Below, piece after piece: positions 49,638-62,344 of a stretch of 64,000 nucleotides of DNA. Each line of letters starts with the position of its first letter. Within the stretch, counting starts at the first letter, position 1. The translations under genes were made by a program, and so were the position numbers. The notes beneath the pieces are model-generated. The model was not told where the DNA came from. It saw nothing but the letters and a program-made list of their open reading frames with translations, and ran no database searches. The DNA lies in NCBI RefSeq assembly GCF_965363235.1, contig NC_134848.1:62582181-62646180 (forward strand). Reading direction: 5' to 3'. This DNA comes from Mytilus galloprovincialis (Eukaryota > Mollusca > Bivalvia > Mytilida > Mytilidae).

Positions 49638-51060
49638 TAATTTACTGTCAAGGAGAGGATTCTGGGGGGGATTGGAACCCACCCTTTTTTAGCAAGATCA
49701 ATGCATATGAAAGGGTTTATAGTACATAGTTTGAACCCCACACCTTTTTTAAAATGGCTGGATCTGCACCTGTACCCACCCAATATTAAAACTAAAGTAA
49801 CTATGCGTCAGATATAATAATATAAAAGGATACATGTAAAGTTTCTGCTTCTTTCTGTAATATTTTGTTGTCTCTGTTCTTCCAAGTAGAATCGCTGAAT
49901 AAATGTAACTAAAATCTCCACGGAATCTGTTTTACTATCAAAACTGGCAGCTCCATTTTGATATTTAATCATTCAATCCCCTAAAAGTATAAAAAAAATC
50001 CACAAAGAATCAATTGTTCTAGATGTTTTAAAGCAATAAAATTCAATTGAAATGTTGTTGCCTGTTTATACACTACATCTGAAGCTGTTAATGAATCAAA
50101 TTCATTTCAAAACCCTCCCCCTTTTTATCCCCTGAAGATTATAAAAACTGGCTACTTATTATTTTCACAAAAGAACAATTCAAACAATTCAAAAACTATA
50201 AATTTTAGGTAACTACCAATAATCATATGTGGAAACAATTATTCATTTTGTTTATATAATTAAAAATAAATTTTCAAATATGCTTTCAGACTTTCTGATG
50301 TTGCTTTGCTCAAAGAAACCATAAAAAAAATATATTTCCTCAACAAATTATATTTTATAATAATATACACATGTCTGTCATGTTAAATTAAATTTGTAAT
50401 GCACTTATCTGAAATCTTTCTGACTGGAAATGTCTTTTCCGTGTTTCCATCAGCGTAATCTCCATTTTGGTGACGTATTACCCAAGAGTGCACTTATGCT
50501 GACGTTGAGACTGTGACAATCTCGCCCCAGATAATATCGGCCAGAAGTTGATCTGTGCCGTAACGGAAGTATGAAAATAAATCAAGGGTGTCGCAAACAA
50601 ATATTTATTAATATGCAGTTTTATTAAGTATAATAAAAAAAAAATCTTTAGTTTAAACGGCACATGGTGCATGTGAATAAACAAGTGGACTCACTTGGAA
50701 GGTATTTTTAGGGCCGAACTGTTCAGTACGATTAAAACCACGAGGTCAAGGTTTGTTTACATTGTACATACGTTGAGAAACGTCTGTCGTTGGGCCTATC
50801 TATCATTGATCTGATATTTTTCTAAGTTATTTATATGCCGGACGACAATTAATAGAAAGGCACATATGTGAACTTGGAGAAAATCAGAATTTACATCTTT
50901 AGCAGTTTAGGGAAAGGAAGAGTAAAAAAAACCTTCTTGCAGCAAACCAGTAACAGCAGTGACAGTCCCACACGCAGTGTTACCAGTTACTAAATCATCT
51001 ATTATTCATAACACATGCATATGACAGATGAACATTTCAAGAATTTCAATGATCAGCTCG

Positions 51061-51425
51061 TGATTCATCAAAACTTCATGAACATTCATAAAATACTTTT
51101 AATGAACATTTCATGAATTTTTATGAGCAGCTACTGATTCATCAAAACTTCATGAACATTCATAAAATACTTTTAATGAACATTTCATGAATTTTTATGA
51201 GCAGCTAGTGATTCATCAAAACTTCATGAACATTCATAAAATACTTTTAATGAACATTTCATGAATTTTTATGAACATCTAGTGATTCATCAAAACTTCA
51301 TGAACATTCATAAATACTTTTAATGAACATTTCATGATTTTTTATGAGCAGCTAGTGATTCATCAAAACTTCATGAACATTCATAAAATACTTTTAATGA
51401 ACAGTTCATGAATTAAATTCATGAA
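51061..51425. repeat. 74-bp tandem array, about five copies
   Basis: TGATTCATCAAAACTTCATG starts at 51061, 51135, 51209, 51283 and 51356, each unit also holding ACTTTTAATGAACATTTC. One unit is a base shorter. Confidence 0.92.
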
Positions 51426-51883
51426 CCTTCATTTATGAATTATTTATGAATTTTCATGTACCATTCATGAACATTCACGAACCATTCATGATAGTTCATG
51501 AAGTCATGAATTTCTTCTCGCCGGGGAAGTTTTTGATGAAGCTGAAGTCCAATCAACTTGAAACTTGATACACATGTTCCCCATGATATGATCTTTCTAA
51601 TTTTAATGCCAAATTATAGTTTTGACCCCAATTTCATGGTTCACTGAACATAGAAAATGATAGTGCAAAGTTCAGGTTAAAGTTTTTGGTCAAGGTAGTT
51701 TTTGATGAAGTTAAAGTTACATCAACTTGAAACTTAGTACACATGTTCCCTATGATATGATCTTTCTAATTTTAATTCCAAATTAAAGTTTTGACCCCAA
51801 TTTCATGGTCCACTGCACATAGAAAATGATAGTGTGAGTGGGGCATCCGTGTACTATGGACACATTCTTGTTTATTTTGGTAT

Positions 51884-51994
51884 CCGGTCGTTCCGGCCCC
51901 AAACCGATCCGGCCCCAAGTCAATCCGGCCCAAAGTCGATCCGGCCCAAGTAGATCCGGCCCACGTCGATCCGTCCCCAAGTCGATCCGGCCCC
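51884..51994 (-). repeat. Array of GGCCGGATCGACTT-type 14-16-bp units (left arm)
   Basis: About eight degenerate units read on the minus strand. Inverted counterpart at 58031-58130. Confidence 0.88.
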
Positions 51995-52856
51995 ATAATA
52001 AAATATGGATTAACTAGATTTTGGAGGAATTTGTCACAAACTTTAACAGTATAAATGGAATTTGAAAAAAAGTGTCCAATCAATGATGGATGACAACAGG
52101 TCAGTGAAGTATTGGAGTACCAGTTAACGAACTATTTTAAATCCATACGAAAATTAGTGTTATTGTGTCTGTTTGTATCGCAGTTTCTACATTTTTAAAT
52201 TATGAAGTTATTTTCCATAATAACTTTTACTTTGAATTTCATGGCGATTTTTATTTTATTCAGTTCACACACAGAATAGCTAAATAAATATTTACAGTCC
52301 AATGTACCTATAAAATTTAACGCATAATAATGACTTATATAATCAAATCATTAGTCTATAATTGGTTTGTTTATTCAACAGTTGTCTGATGATTGTGAAA
52401 TAAGGTAATGCCACTCGTAATCACTTAATTCAATCCAATGCGGATTAATTAAAGTTACGTAATCTGTTTTTCAAGAAAGTCTTTATAGTTTGATCTTCTG
52501 CATGGTTGGTGTATATTATAATAATTATTTGTATTTTTTTTTCAGGTTACATCATAGGCTTCTATAACATATAAAAATATTCTATTCTATAACACTTTTT
52601 TTTTGTAACATCAGATATAGTCAATATATTTTTCTTATTTTGACAATATTTTGAATAGTGTATTAATAAGATAAATAAGATAAATACGTTTATTGCAATA
52701 AGCACAATTATGCTATAGCACATTTAAATTACAACATTATCATGTGTAAGCAACATGAAATTTATATTAATACATAGGTATACAAAACTGCAGAGAACAT
52801 AATTAACAATATGAACATTTTGTTAATGAAAAAGACAATTAGATTCATATATATAA

Positions 52857-53892
52857 CTAAGTTAATATGAAAGTTCTGAGTTTCCAACTTTCACGCAAAA
52901 AACACATCAAATTGTAAATAACAGTTTTTGTTTGAACTTGTAGTAGTGAATACAGTTTGTTGATATTTGGCCATGTATGATAATGTTTTGAGAAGTATTT
53001 AAGTCTATACTGTCTATATGCTGGACAAACCATAATAAAATGATATTCGTTCTCTATACATTGCATAGTACAACATTTACAAATTCTATCCTCCCTTCGT
53101 TGTTTTATGTAACGACCAGTTTCCATATTTAGTTTTAATACACCAAATCTTAATAAAGACAACATTTTAACATTGATATTTTTCAATATATATTGTTCCA
53201 TCTTAAAACCTGTTTTTATCACTTTGTACAATATTAGTTTTTCAGAGCTCTCTACAGACTCACGCCAGCTCTGATAAAATTGATCTAACAGACGTTCATT
53301 CAAAATATCAAAGTTTACATTAACATTCTCTTGTGCATACCATAAATAATTAAATCCAAGTTGAAAAAGTAAATTACGAACATTTGTGGCCCAATTTTCT
53401 TTACCACTATTACAGTCAGCAACTAGAACTTGATATATTTCATATACAATATCTGGTTTCTTGTTTATAATATTAACCCAGTATTTCAACAACTTTTGTT
53501 TCCTAGTAACATACATAGGTAAATGACCAAGATCGCCAATAATACAACAGACAGGCGTGTTTTTGGGTACTTTTAAAACAAATCTACAAAATTTATTATG
53601 TACAGTTTCGATTTCTTTTGCATGATGAAAACCCCATACTTCAGAGGCGTAGTTTAAAATAGACATAACTAGACTGTCAAACATAGCACATTGCTGTTCT
53701 GGTGAAATATAAGTAGATCTTAATGAGTTTAACAATGCTGCAAGCGCTCTACTTCCCTGTCCCGCTAGGCGTTTTTGAGTTTGTTGAAATTTACCGTTGT
53801 AATGTAGAAGAACTCCAAGGTATACATAGTGATCGACTACTTTTAGTTCCGTATTGTCATAATGCCATGAATGGTTTACTCTTTGCCATCCT
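52857..53892 (-). pseudogene. LINE ORF2 C-terminal part with Cys/His knuckle
   Basis: In the shifted frame it continues RKGWQRVNHSWHYDN and VDHYVYLGVLLH (thumb region), and ends with a C-C-H-C knuckle (CKCCTMQCIENEYHF then CPAYRQYR), the common terminal motif of LINE ORF2 proteins. Confidence 0.87.
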
Positions 53893-54875
53893 TTACGAAA
53901 AAACTACAACTTCTGTTTTATCCTTATTAACCCCAATTTTCCATTTTGTACAGTAGACGAATAATTTATCTAAAAGAAACTGTAGAGCTTCCGGTGTTTT
54001 TCCAAATAGCACAGTGTCATCAGCGAATAACAACAAATATATCAAATATCCATTAAGGCTTATGTAATCACTAGTTCTATTATCATTCATACGTAGATCA
54101 TCAGCAATGTCATTTATAAAAAATATGAAAAGTAGAGGAGACAAGGGTTCACCTTGTTTTACACCAATATTATTACAAAAAACATCTGAAAGTAATCCAT
54201 CGCATTTAACGCGAATGTTCACAGTTGCATATACTGACTGCACCATGGAAACAAACTTGCTACTAATTCCACTATTGAAAAGCTTATACCAAAGTATGCG
54301 ACGGTCGACATTGTCAAAAGCTTTACAAAAGTCCACGAATGCTGAATACAGTTTTTCCTTTTGCGACAAGGTTGTTGATATTATTCCATGAAGAATAAAA
54401 ACAGCGTCGACAGTTGATTTTTGGCGACGAAATCCAAATTGGTTTGCTAAAAGAATCTCATTATCTTCGGCCCAACAAAGTAAACGATTATTCAAAATTG
54501 AAGTAAAGATCTTTGAAAATACACTAATCAATATAATTGGCCTATAGTTATTAGGGTTTGTAAGATCCCCTTTCTTTGGTACAGGTATAGCAATTCCTTC
54601 TATCCAATTATCGGGGTATATACTAAATTCAAAAAGTTTATTAAACAAAACTGTTAAAAATGTTGAAAAAAGTTGAGAATCTGATAAAAACATTTCTCCA
54701 CTGATTTCATCTGTTCCTGTACTTTTACCACGCTTTAGTTTTTTAATAGCAGATTCAATTTCAGATTCAGTAAATTCGTTATCTAAATCGTCTATGTGAA
54801 GATCTTCCGAATGAATGTTGTCTATTAACGTTTTAACTTCTTCTGATAAATCACCAGGTTCCGCACCAAGAAAGT
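53893..54875 (-). pseudogene. LINE ORF2 reverse transcriptase domain
   Basis: Palm and finger motifs in order: GKSTGTDEISG, IPVPKKGD, NNYRPIILISVFSKIF, FVDFCKAFDNVDR, GVKQGEPLSPLLFIFF (motif B), LLLFADDTVLF (catalytic Asp pair) and KTEVVVFS. A stop follows because of a one-base shift in a T run at about 53893. Confidence 0.9.
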
Positions 54876-56252
54876 TTTTAAATGTTCAAAAATGTCTTTT
54901 GCATCGGCCGCGCATCTAGATCGACCCTTAGGTCTAACTTTTGACCAGAATTCTCTAGGATTCACTTTAGCCAATCGACTTAGCTCCTGTCCACGTACAC
55001 GTTTATATCGTGTTTTCGCTTTTCGTTTAACTTTGTTGTATTCGTTTCTTGTTGACACGTATAATTGTCTATTGGGATTGCTTGGGTAGCGCTGAAAACG
55101 GTTCCGTGCTTGGTGAAATTCACTTCTAAACAGTTTACATGAGTGATCGAACCAATCATTTGTACTAAGTTTATGTTTACTTAAATGTTTTTTAACAGAT
55201 GTTTTACCAAAAACATTAAGCGCGCATTTAAATATAACATCGGTGATCACATTTACGGCGTTGTTCGCACTTTCATTGTCATTTATGTTGTTTACTAGTT
55301 CCAACAGATCAGTTTGTTTCTCCCGTAATGCTTGCGTGTAATCGCTAACTTTCTCATTATCCCACTTTATATATGTATAATGGTTTGAAGAATGTTCCTC
55401 ATTATACGTTCGATTAGTCTGAATTTCATAAAATAAAGGCGAATGGTCAGAAAATTCATTATGTTCCAGAACTTTAAAATTCTCAACCAATTTATAATCA
55501 CATGGACAAGTTAACAGATAATCATTCACACTTCTTCCGTTTGAAGTACAAAATGTAAATTGACCAGCCAGATCGTTTCGTAGTCTACCATTACATATAG
55601 TTAAACCCGTGTTATGACACATTTGGACAAGCTTTCGACCAAACTTATTTACTGTTGTATCCTTTGAACATCTTGGAGGAGTAATGGGATTTTCATCATG
55701 CACTACACTACTAACATATCTATCTAAATTATCAAAACCTAGCCAATCATCTAGTAACCCAACTCTACTATTAAAATCACCACAAACAAGTATACTTCCT
55801 TTTTCTCTATACTCAAAAACAATATTTTCTATTAATTCAAAAAAGTCACAGTCATTTACATTATAATATGAGGACTTCTCATGGGGTATGTACACAAAAC
55901 ATATGTAAATATCAGTATCATTATGAAAAAAATCCTTTTTTAACTTTATCAATAAAATACCATTTTCAATTTCCTTGACTATTTCAATACCTTTCATAAT
56001 ATATGGTTTACAGTAAAAACATATTCCACCCTCGTTTCTGACCCCTTTATTATTACATCTACCAAATGACGATAGATTTTCAAAATTATTTAAGTGTGGC
56101 TTATTACTGCCCTTTAACCATGATTCACAAAGAAATAATAAATCATAATCATTAACAAAATTTAAAAAGTCATTGTCATCGATACAAGAAATAATACCAT
56201 GAATGTTCCAACTTAAACACTTGATATTTCGAGAATGCTCTCTGCGTGTATC
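54825..56252 (-). pseudogene. LINE ORF2 endonuclease part (APE type)
   Basis: Open directly after the ORF1 stop TAG (56255-56253) and in the same frame. Shows LSWNIHG (catalytic Asn), LFLCESWLKG (catalytic Glu), LVCGDFNSRV (Asp and Asn), and the terminal EFSDHSPLFYEI (SDH). The following linker contains a basic stretch (KVKRKAKTRYKRVRGQELS). The frame shifts near 54875, where the continuation GAEPGDLSEEVKTL is one base out. Confidence 0.88.
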
Positions 56253-57379
56253 CTATGGACCAACATATTCTTTACCTGCTACGAACAGTTTGTCTCTCAC
56301 AAAATATGCCTTAATATTGTTTTCTTTAAGTGCTCTAAGTTTCGGCAGTAGATTTTTTCTTCTTTTCAAAATTTCAACTGGCAGTTGTTCGGATATACCA
56401 AAATTCGTGTCTTTAAGATTAACAGCGCTTTTACGGACTTCTTGTTTCTGAAAATAGTTTGAAAACTTCACCAATAACGGGCGGATTCTGTCCCCCTCTT
56501 TTCCAATTCTGGAAAATTTTCTTTGAAAAAAATATGTAAGTTATTAACACAGTCTTCACCTTCCACCTCAGGTATATTATAAAAAACAAGATTGTTTTTC
56601 ATTTCTTTCATCTGTATGTCAATCATAAGTTCTTCTTTCATTTTAACGCTTTCGTCCTTCACCTTTTTTCTAGTCAGGTCAATTTCGTTCTTTTGTTCAG
56701 ATATTTGTTTATTGAAACGTTTTACATTTTCTGATTGTGAATTGATTTGATCATTTACTTCTTTGATTTTAGTGTCAAGTTCTAATATTTTTTTTCTCTG
56801 ATCATCGAAGCAATCACTGAAATGTTGAGTAGCTTGTTTAACCTCCCCCAATCTCTGACTTAAAATCTGTGTTTCATATTCAACTTTAGTCACTTTACTA
56901 TTCATATTATTCACAATGGATTCAATGTTGTCAAGTTTATTCAGCCTACTGTCAATGTTTTCCATTTTCAAAAATAAATCGTCAACCCACGGAGGTTTCT
57001 GTGCCATACTAGTTGGTGACATTCGTTGCATAGTTGACTGATAGAATGAGTTTGGAGTTGAACAATATTGCGGTTGAATTTGTTGCATTGTTTGTGATGG
57101 GGCGACATATTGTAACTGCTGGTTCTTCGGGTAAAACAAGCTATGATCTTGCACCATTTGCGATGAATGTGGATGACCAGTGTTTTGTTTGTTTACATCT
57201 GACATAACGGGTGTGTTGGGTGTACTCGATTTGTTCAATTTACCTTCAATGTTACTTTCAATGTTTTTCACTTCATTACTCTTACTTTTTGGCTTTTTTG
57301 GTTTTCTCCTTGTCGTCTTTTTAATGTCCGATTCACTTAATGTATTATCACTGCTCACATTTTTACGTTTTCCGCTCAT
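56253..57379 (-). pseudogene. LINE ORF1 (coiled coil + RRM-like, L1 ORF1p-type), one frameshift
   Basis: Starts MSGKRKNVSSD with a Lys-rich nucleic-acid-binding head and a Gln/Pro-rich segment. A long heptad region follows (MENIDSRLNKLDNIESIV to KMKEELMIDIQMKEMK), then an RRM-like core (NNLVFYNIPEVEGEDC). At about 56470 a G run is one base short: ...LEKRG runs into a stop, while the next frame reads DRIRPLLVKFSNYF and continues to KEYVGP, then TAG. RPLLVKFSNY is the usual start of the L1 ORF1p C-terminal domain. It should package its RNA in trimers, if intact. Confidence 0.85.
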
Positions 57380-58030
57380 ATTAGTTCATAGTTCTTAAAT
57401 TTACATTGGATCTTTCACAAACACCTCTGTCCGCCATGTCGCTTACACCTTTTTTTTTTAATAGTCATAGATAAAAAAAAAAAGTCATATGAGTATCCAT
57501 TATTCTTTATTGCAAGAAATCAACAAAACAATGACATTGAATGCACGTTTTCACTCTCTAAAATATAATATCAGCACTCTTTTATAGAAAGGATCCGGCA
57601 AATCAAACAACATTTCTCAATTTTAGAAATTTTAAGAACTTAAAAAGAAAAACCAAGTTTATATGTATCAGCTTGGGGATCGGCTTGTACCGTTCATGTA
57701 TGTAACTATTTGTTATTATATGTTACACAAGATGAAAGACTTGTTAGGATCACAGTCAATTGAAAGAAAATGCTAATTACTGCTGATTAATGTTGATGTC
57801 TGAATTCTTTTACATACGTTTTAATATAATTATACCAAATAATCTTGAAAACTTGTAATAAAGACATAATCAACCTAGTTGTTTTATACTCATCTAAAGA
57901 AAATATTTTTCAAAGGCCTTTTTTACTTTTTTTACCGTACACCTTTAACATTATAATAAAAATAATAAACATTTATGAATTATAATTAATATATATTTAT
58001 TTTTATTCCTTAGAAATAATTTTTTTTATT

Positions 58031-58130
58031 GGGGCCGGATCGACTTTACATATGGGCCGGATCGACGTGGGGCCAGATCGACGTGGGACGGATCGACTTG
58101 GGCCAGATCGACGTGGGGCCGGATCTACCC
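58031..58130 (+). repeat. Array of GGCCGGATCGACGT-type units (right arm)
   Basis: About seven units of 14-16 bp, complementary in orientation to 51884-51994. The two arrays bracket about 6.2 kb. Confidence 0.88.
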
Positions 58131-59091
58131 GAAAGCTTTTATTTTTCACCCTTTTTCGATCTTGCATTTTTTATAATAGTTTATTAGGTGTGGAAAGACC
58201 TTTTGTTTTTCTTCTGATTATTATTTTTTTTTTTTTATTCCTTCTGCCATCTGAGGTGCTTTTTCGTCTTACAACATATCAAATGGAATTTTGGCCAATG
58301 ATGTTGTACAGTAATGGGGGTTTCAAAACTCACCCTGTGTGACCAAACACTTATTCTTATAGAAGTTATCTCCCCGCGTCCCATTTTTCTTGTTATCGCT
58401 ATATCTCTAAAACCGTAAAAGATTTTAGCAAACTGTTTTCACCAATTTGTTCGTCTACTCTTAAGAATGATTTGGTTTATTTTGACTTGAGTGATCGGAA
58501 GACATCTTACGGGAGTTATTTCCCTTTGAAAATTTAAGATAGGCGATTTGTTGGATAAATTCATACGTTATTAGTCGTAGAGGCCTACAGTCTATTGATA
58601 TGAAGTCCTTGGTCCATTTGAAGGAAATTGAGGTTTAGGTCAAAGGTCAAGGTCATGTAATAAATTTGAATATTGCTTGTTATCGTTATTCTAAAGAAAC
58701 TGTGACAGTAAATGATATGATGTGTTTGCCAAATAACTGAAAAAGGCGCAACTTCAACCTATTTAAGTCGAAGAGTTTTGGTTAACCCTTATAGGAGTTT
58801 TCTCCCTTTTTGTATTTGAAATCAGTATTTCTTCACAACCATACAAGTGATTGACCATGGGTCTTTTGATTTGAGATCACTGACCTGTGACCTCAAAATT
58901 GAGGTCACGGTCAAAGGTCAATTTGACGTTCTAGATTTTGACCTTTGCTAAAAATTCTTTCTGGTTCATTATAAAACAATTAAGTCTTCTGCATAAACCT
59001 ATTAATCTTATTTTTTTTATTTGTATCAGTTTGATTTACATTCAACACGGAGTGACATTTTCTAACATCGTTTTTTAAATTTCATTCTTAT
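58131..59091. other. Repeat-like intergenic DNA
   Basis: Contains GTTATCTCCC and AAGGTCAAGGTCA-type motifs typical of mollusc dispersed repeats. No coding signal. Confidence 0.4.
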
Positions 59092-59888
59092 CAGGGGTTA
59101 AGAAATTTTGTTATAGCTCACAAGCCCAGGGCTAATTGGTTGCAAGATTTTACTAGCCCTGCTAGCCTTAGTATGCCTTACAATTTCATAGTTTGCTGCA
59201 AAAACAATGAATTCTATAAACTTAACATTTTTTATCTATTCACGGCATTGTACAGTAGATCTTTGCAAATTGGATATTCAAAACTTATAATCAGCAAAAA
59301 ATATTCCATTAGCATATATATTCAATAAATCGATAATTGAATATTCACTGAAAATTCTGATATAATGAGTTGACCAAATCCGAGGATGATACAAGTCTTG
59401 ACCACTGCTATACGTGGGTATGTAAAAGGATTGGAGGGGGTTTTATCAGATACAATAACATCATCACGGTTGTGTAAAAGAATTATCAGCACATGTTTCA
59501 AATTTATATCTGACAAAAGTCAGGTTTCTGCTGTCAAAAGGGATTCACATTTATATTGCAATAAATTAATCAGAAGGAGGTAAAATCAGGTTGCATAAGC
59601 AATGTACAATACCGCCCCTGTATTGACACATCGATATTGAAAGTACAAGATTGGTTCTGTTTTAAAACTTTTACAAAATCAGTTCAAATTCTGGGAATCC
59701 CTGATGACGTAGTTGAATCTGATTGAATAAGATAGAAAAGTGTTGAGGGGATTTTCCCCTTTCAATTTTAGAAACGCCAAGAATTTTTTGTTACTAGTCC
59801 GTCGGGCATTTTGGGTTACAAGTTTTGGTTGCCCGAGGTCAAAATGTTGTAGTCCCGGGCGTCGGGCTAGTGGATTTCTTATCCCCTG
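59092..59888. mobile_element. hAT-like non-autonomous element, about 797 bp
   Basis: CAGGGGTTAAGAAAT inverted against ATTTCTTATCCCCTG, with CTTAT flanking both sides (59087-59091, 59889-59893). Subterminal GCCCGGGC-like palindromes. No transposase. Confidence 0.65.
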
Positions 59889-60129
59889 CTTATTATCGAG
59901 GTGGAAAGACCTTCAATTGTTCTCTGAAGAATTGGTTTTTATATCTTACTTTTCTTACTGAAATTGTCATCTTGCTAATTTTTTTAGGCCAAATTGCTCA
60001 TTCTGCTTTTTTTTTTAACTCAAAACTCCTGTCTTATTTTTATTATTTTCATCCTAGCGCCATTCCCCTTAAAAATCAAATGGAAGCTCCCTAACTTGGC
60101 CAGTTGGTATAAAAAAATTTCCTTTTTTC

Positions 60130-60802
60130 TTAAAGACCAAACAGCCTATTGTTTATGCGCATCATCTAACGCAACTTGGTTAAAAGCTCTATGACGTTGT
60201 TTCTAGCAATAAAAAAACGTCAAATTATAACGTCCTATTTCGCTTTTTTCATGGATTCCATCATGGTGTACGCTTAAAAATAAGTCCTTCAAGAAAAGAG
60301 GAATTAAGCGTTGTGCTGATATCTTGTTGAAATTTTGCACAAATGGACACAAAAGATACCACACTATATTTAACCTTCTTTCTTATAAGAATAATAAAAT
60401 ATAAATTTTGATATCGACTTTTTGCATTTGCGCCGATCTACATATATTTTTCTTTATTCTTTCAGATGCATAGATTTTGTCTTATATTTGTGCCGATCTG
60501 CATTTCATTTTTTTTATTCTTTCACTTGCGTAGATTTTTTCTTTCGTTTGCGCCGATTGTGTACAGGTTATAAGATAGGTGAAAGTTATTTTCATGCCCC
60601 ATTTATGGGCATTGTGTTTTCTGGTATGTGCGTCCGTCTGTCCCGCTTCAGATTAAATTTTTTGATCAAGCTGGTTTTTAATTAAGTTGAAGTCCTACCA
60701 ACTTAAAACTTAGTCCACATGTTTCTTATGATATGATCCTTCTTATTTTAATGTCAATTTTTCAAATATCACTGGTAGAAATAAATAGGCTGTTTGGTCT
60801 TT
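60130..60802. mobile_element. TTAA-bordered element with perfect 20-bp inverted ends
   Basis: TAAAGACCAAACAGCCTATT at 60131-60150 is the exact complement of 60782-60801, with TTAA at both borders. It encloses a partial copy of the TATGCCCC repeat (about 60594-60765). Confidence 0.75.
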
Positions 60803-62332
60803 AAACAAAGGAATTGTATCATTTGTGTACATGTATATCATTGTATATATAGTGAGCCAAATCCTTGCTGAAACAATTATTAATGTACATGTAAATGTAT
60901 TATTTTAAAATATTGTATACAATGATACATGCTTGTCTTAATCTAAAACCTACCAGAACATAATGGCTTGTGGTAGAGAAAATGCTTCTGCAGCATCAAA
61001 TATATACCTGTTGACTGTGGTGTCAAACATACCTGCTTAGCACAAATTGTCTTGCATTTGCTGGGTTACTCCTTCATGCTTTAAATTCTTCTCTTATCAT
61101 GCTTATTACATGTATCTCTGTGTGAGTGTGTTTGAATGGTATGCACTGGTTAAGATTAGGAATGAGGAAATGCAGTATCCAAACTGTCAGTTCTGTCATA
61201 TTATTTGTCACTGTTTGAAGTTACACTTTAGTTTCTTTCATGTTGCCTTCTGATTAATTTGGTTGATAAATAAAGTATTGTAAAACTGTCCTCATTTGAT
61301 ATTTGATTGAACATATTGTCTTGTTCGTTTTTATAGCATTGAAAATCCAAGAGAAAGTGGTGAGGTATTTCTGATGCTTCATAGTTGCATGTCGTTGGTT
61401 ACTTATTTTTTGTAGTAATTAATTTCGGTGTAGCCTGCAGTCAGTTTGGTGATTATACTGAAATTTTATGTTCTATAGATTAGAAATCGTACAGAATTGG
61501 TATCTGTTCAAATAAGTCCCTGCCTCTCTCAGATATTTCATATCTTCTCTACCATTTTGAAGCTGTTGAAAATCTCCAATGGGTGTTTTTTGAGGAGACA
61601 TCATTTTAAGGGTTACAATTTTTATCATTGTTTTATTTTAGATATCTCCAATTCATAGCATTGTCTTTTAATACATTGCAATTTTTCTTACTTTAGAATG
61701 AATGCAATATTTACCCTACAGTGCTCACAAACCTTATTTTGTTATAGTCTTAGGCCAATAAAGAAATTTTGTGGCGGGTTATGAATTGTAGTTTTAAGTC
61801 GGATTCTGTCCCAATGTTATATTATTTAGGTATTTTGTGGTTCATTTTTGTTGAGATTGTTGTTGGTTATTAGTCATTATGGACATCCAGCATGTCTTGT
61901 TATATTACTCTTAGTTCAAGTACAAAAAATGTCAAAAATAAAGATTTAAGCTGAGTTTGTTAAAAGTGCTTCAAGTGCTGATTCAAAATACACACTTTAA
62001 ATCACCATGGTTTTATCTGTCAATTAACTGGTATTTTACAGGTGACACATGGGAATTTAGAAGCTCACTGGAGATTTTTCAATACCCTTTTCTTTTTAAG
62101 AGTTATGCAGATATGATTTTTAAATACCTACATTTTAATTTGTGGAGAGGGCTTACATAGGCTATGCCTGTTGCCCGATCCAATTCAATTTATTTGAATA
62201 AAATATTGTTTAAACTAAACTAATTTAATACCTACATTTTGTAGTTTCTACAATCATGACAATCTACTTTGCAGTCTTAAATTTGACAGTACTTAGATAG
62301 TTTGTTATACTAATTATTGCAACTATTTTCAG
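60803..62332. other. Upstream region or 5' intron of the 62.3-kb gene
   Basis: AT-rich, no domain-bearing frame. It ends in a polypyrimidine tract and TTTTCAG acceptor at 62332, so an upstream noncoding exon should lie here or earlier; I could not place it. Confidence 0.4.
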
Positions 62333-62344
62333 ATATTTTATGAA

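Larger units (their letters stand above)
49227..51526. mobile_element. 2.3-kb compound insertion with CCCC...GAGA ends and TTCATGAA arrays
   Basis: Both limits fall exactly where the host repeat is interrupted. Left tip CCCCTGTGAGA, right tip complement CCCCGGCGAGA, both followed by TCATGAA-rich subterminal DNA. Left part: the 411-bp palindrome. Right part: the 74-bp array. The middle (about 49640-51020) is unique-looking DNA without recognised genes. Confidence 0.65.
49109..51870 (+). mobile_element. TATGCCCC...CACATTCTTG repeat, split by a 2.3-kb insertion
   Basis: Begins TATGCCCCACC with GTTCGTCCGTCCGTC nearby and ends GGACACATTCTTG; a fuller copy lies inverted at 32405-33881. The text GTTTTTGGTCGAGGTA is interrupted at 49226 and resumes at 51527 as AGTTTTTGATGAAG. 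The uninterrupted order is visible in the internal repeat at about 51685. Confidence 0.82.
52668..57440 (-). mobile_element. Decayed LINE (non-LTR retrotransposon), about 4.8 kb
   Basis: Minus-strand order ORF1, apurinic-type endonuclease, reverse transcriptase, C-terminal Cys/His knuckle. The 3' end is a short tail of repeated TTATC/TTTATC at about 52668-52690. At least three frameshifts break it: about 56470 in a G run, about 54875, and about 53893 in a T run. Mollusc LINE of uncertain clade; ORF1 looks L1-like. Confidence 0.9.

Noticed and set aside
51772-52083. Frames with Asp-Arg-Leu-Gly-Pro repeats (also 58052-58342)
   Set aside because: They translate the GGCCGGATCGAC array and are not genes.
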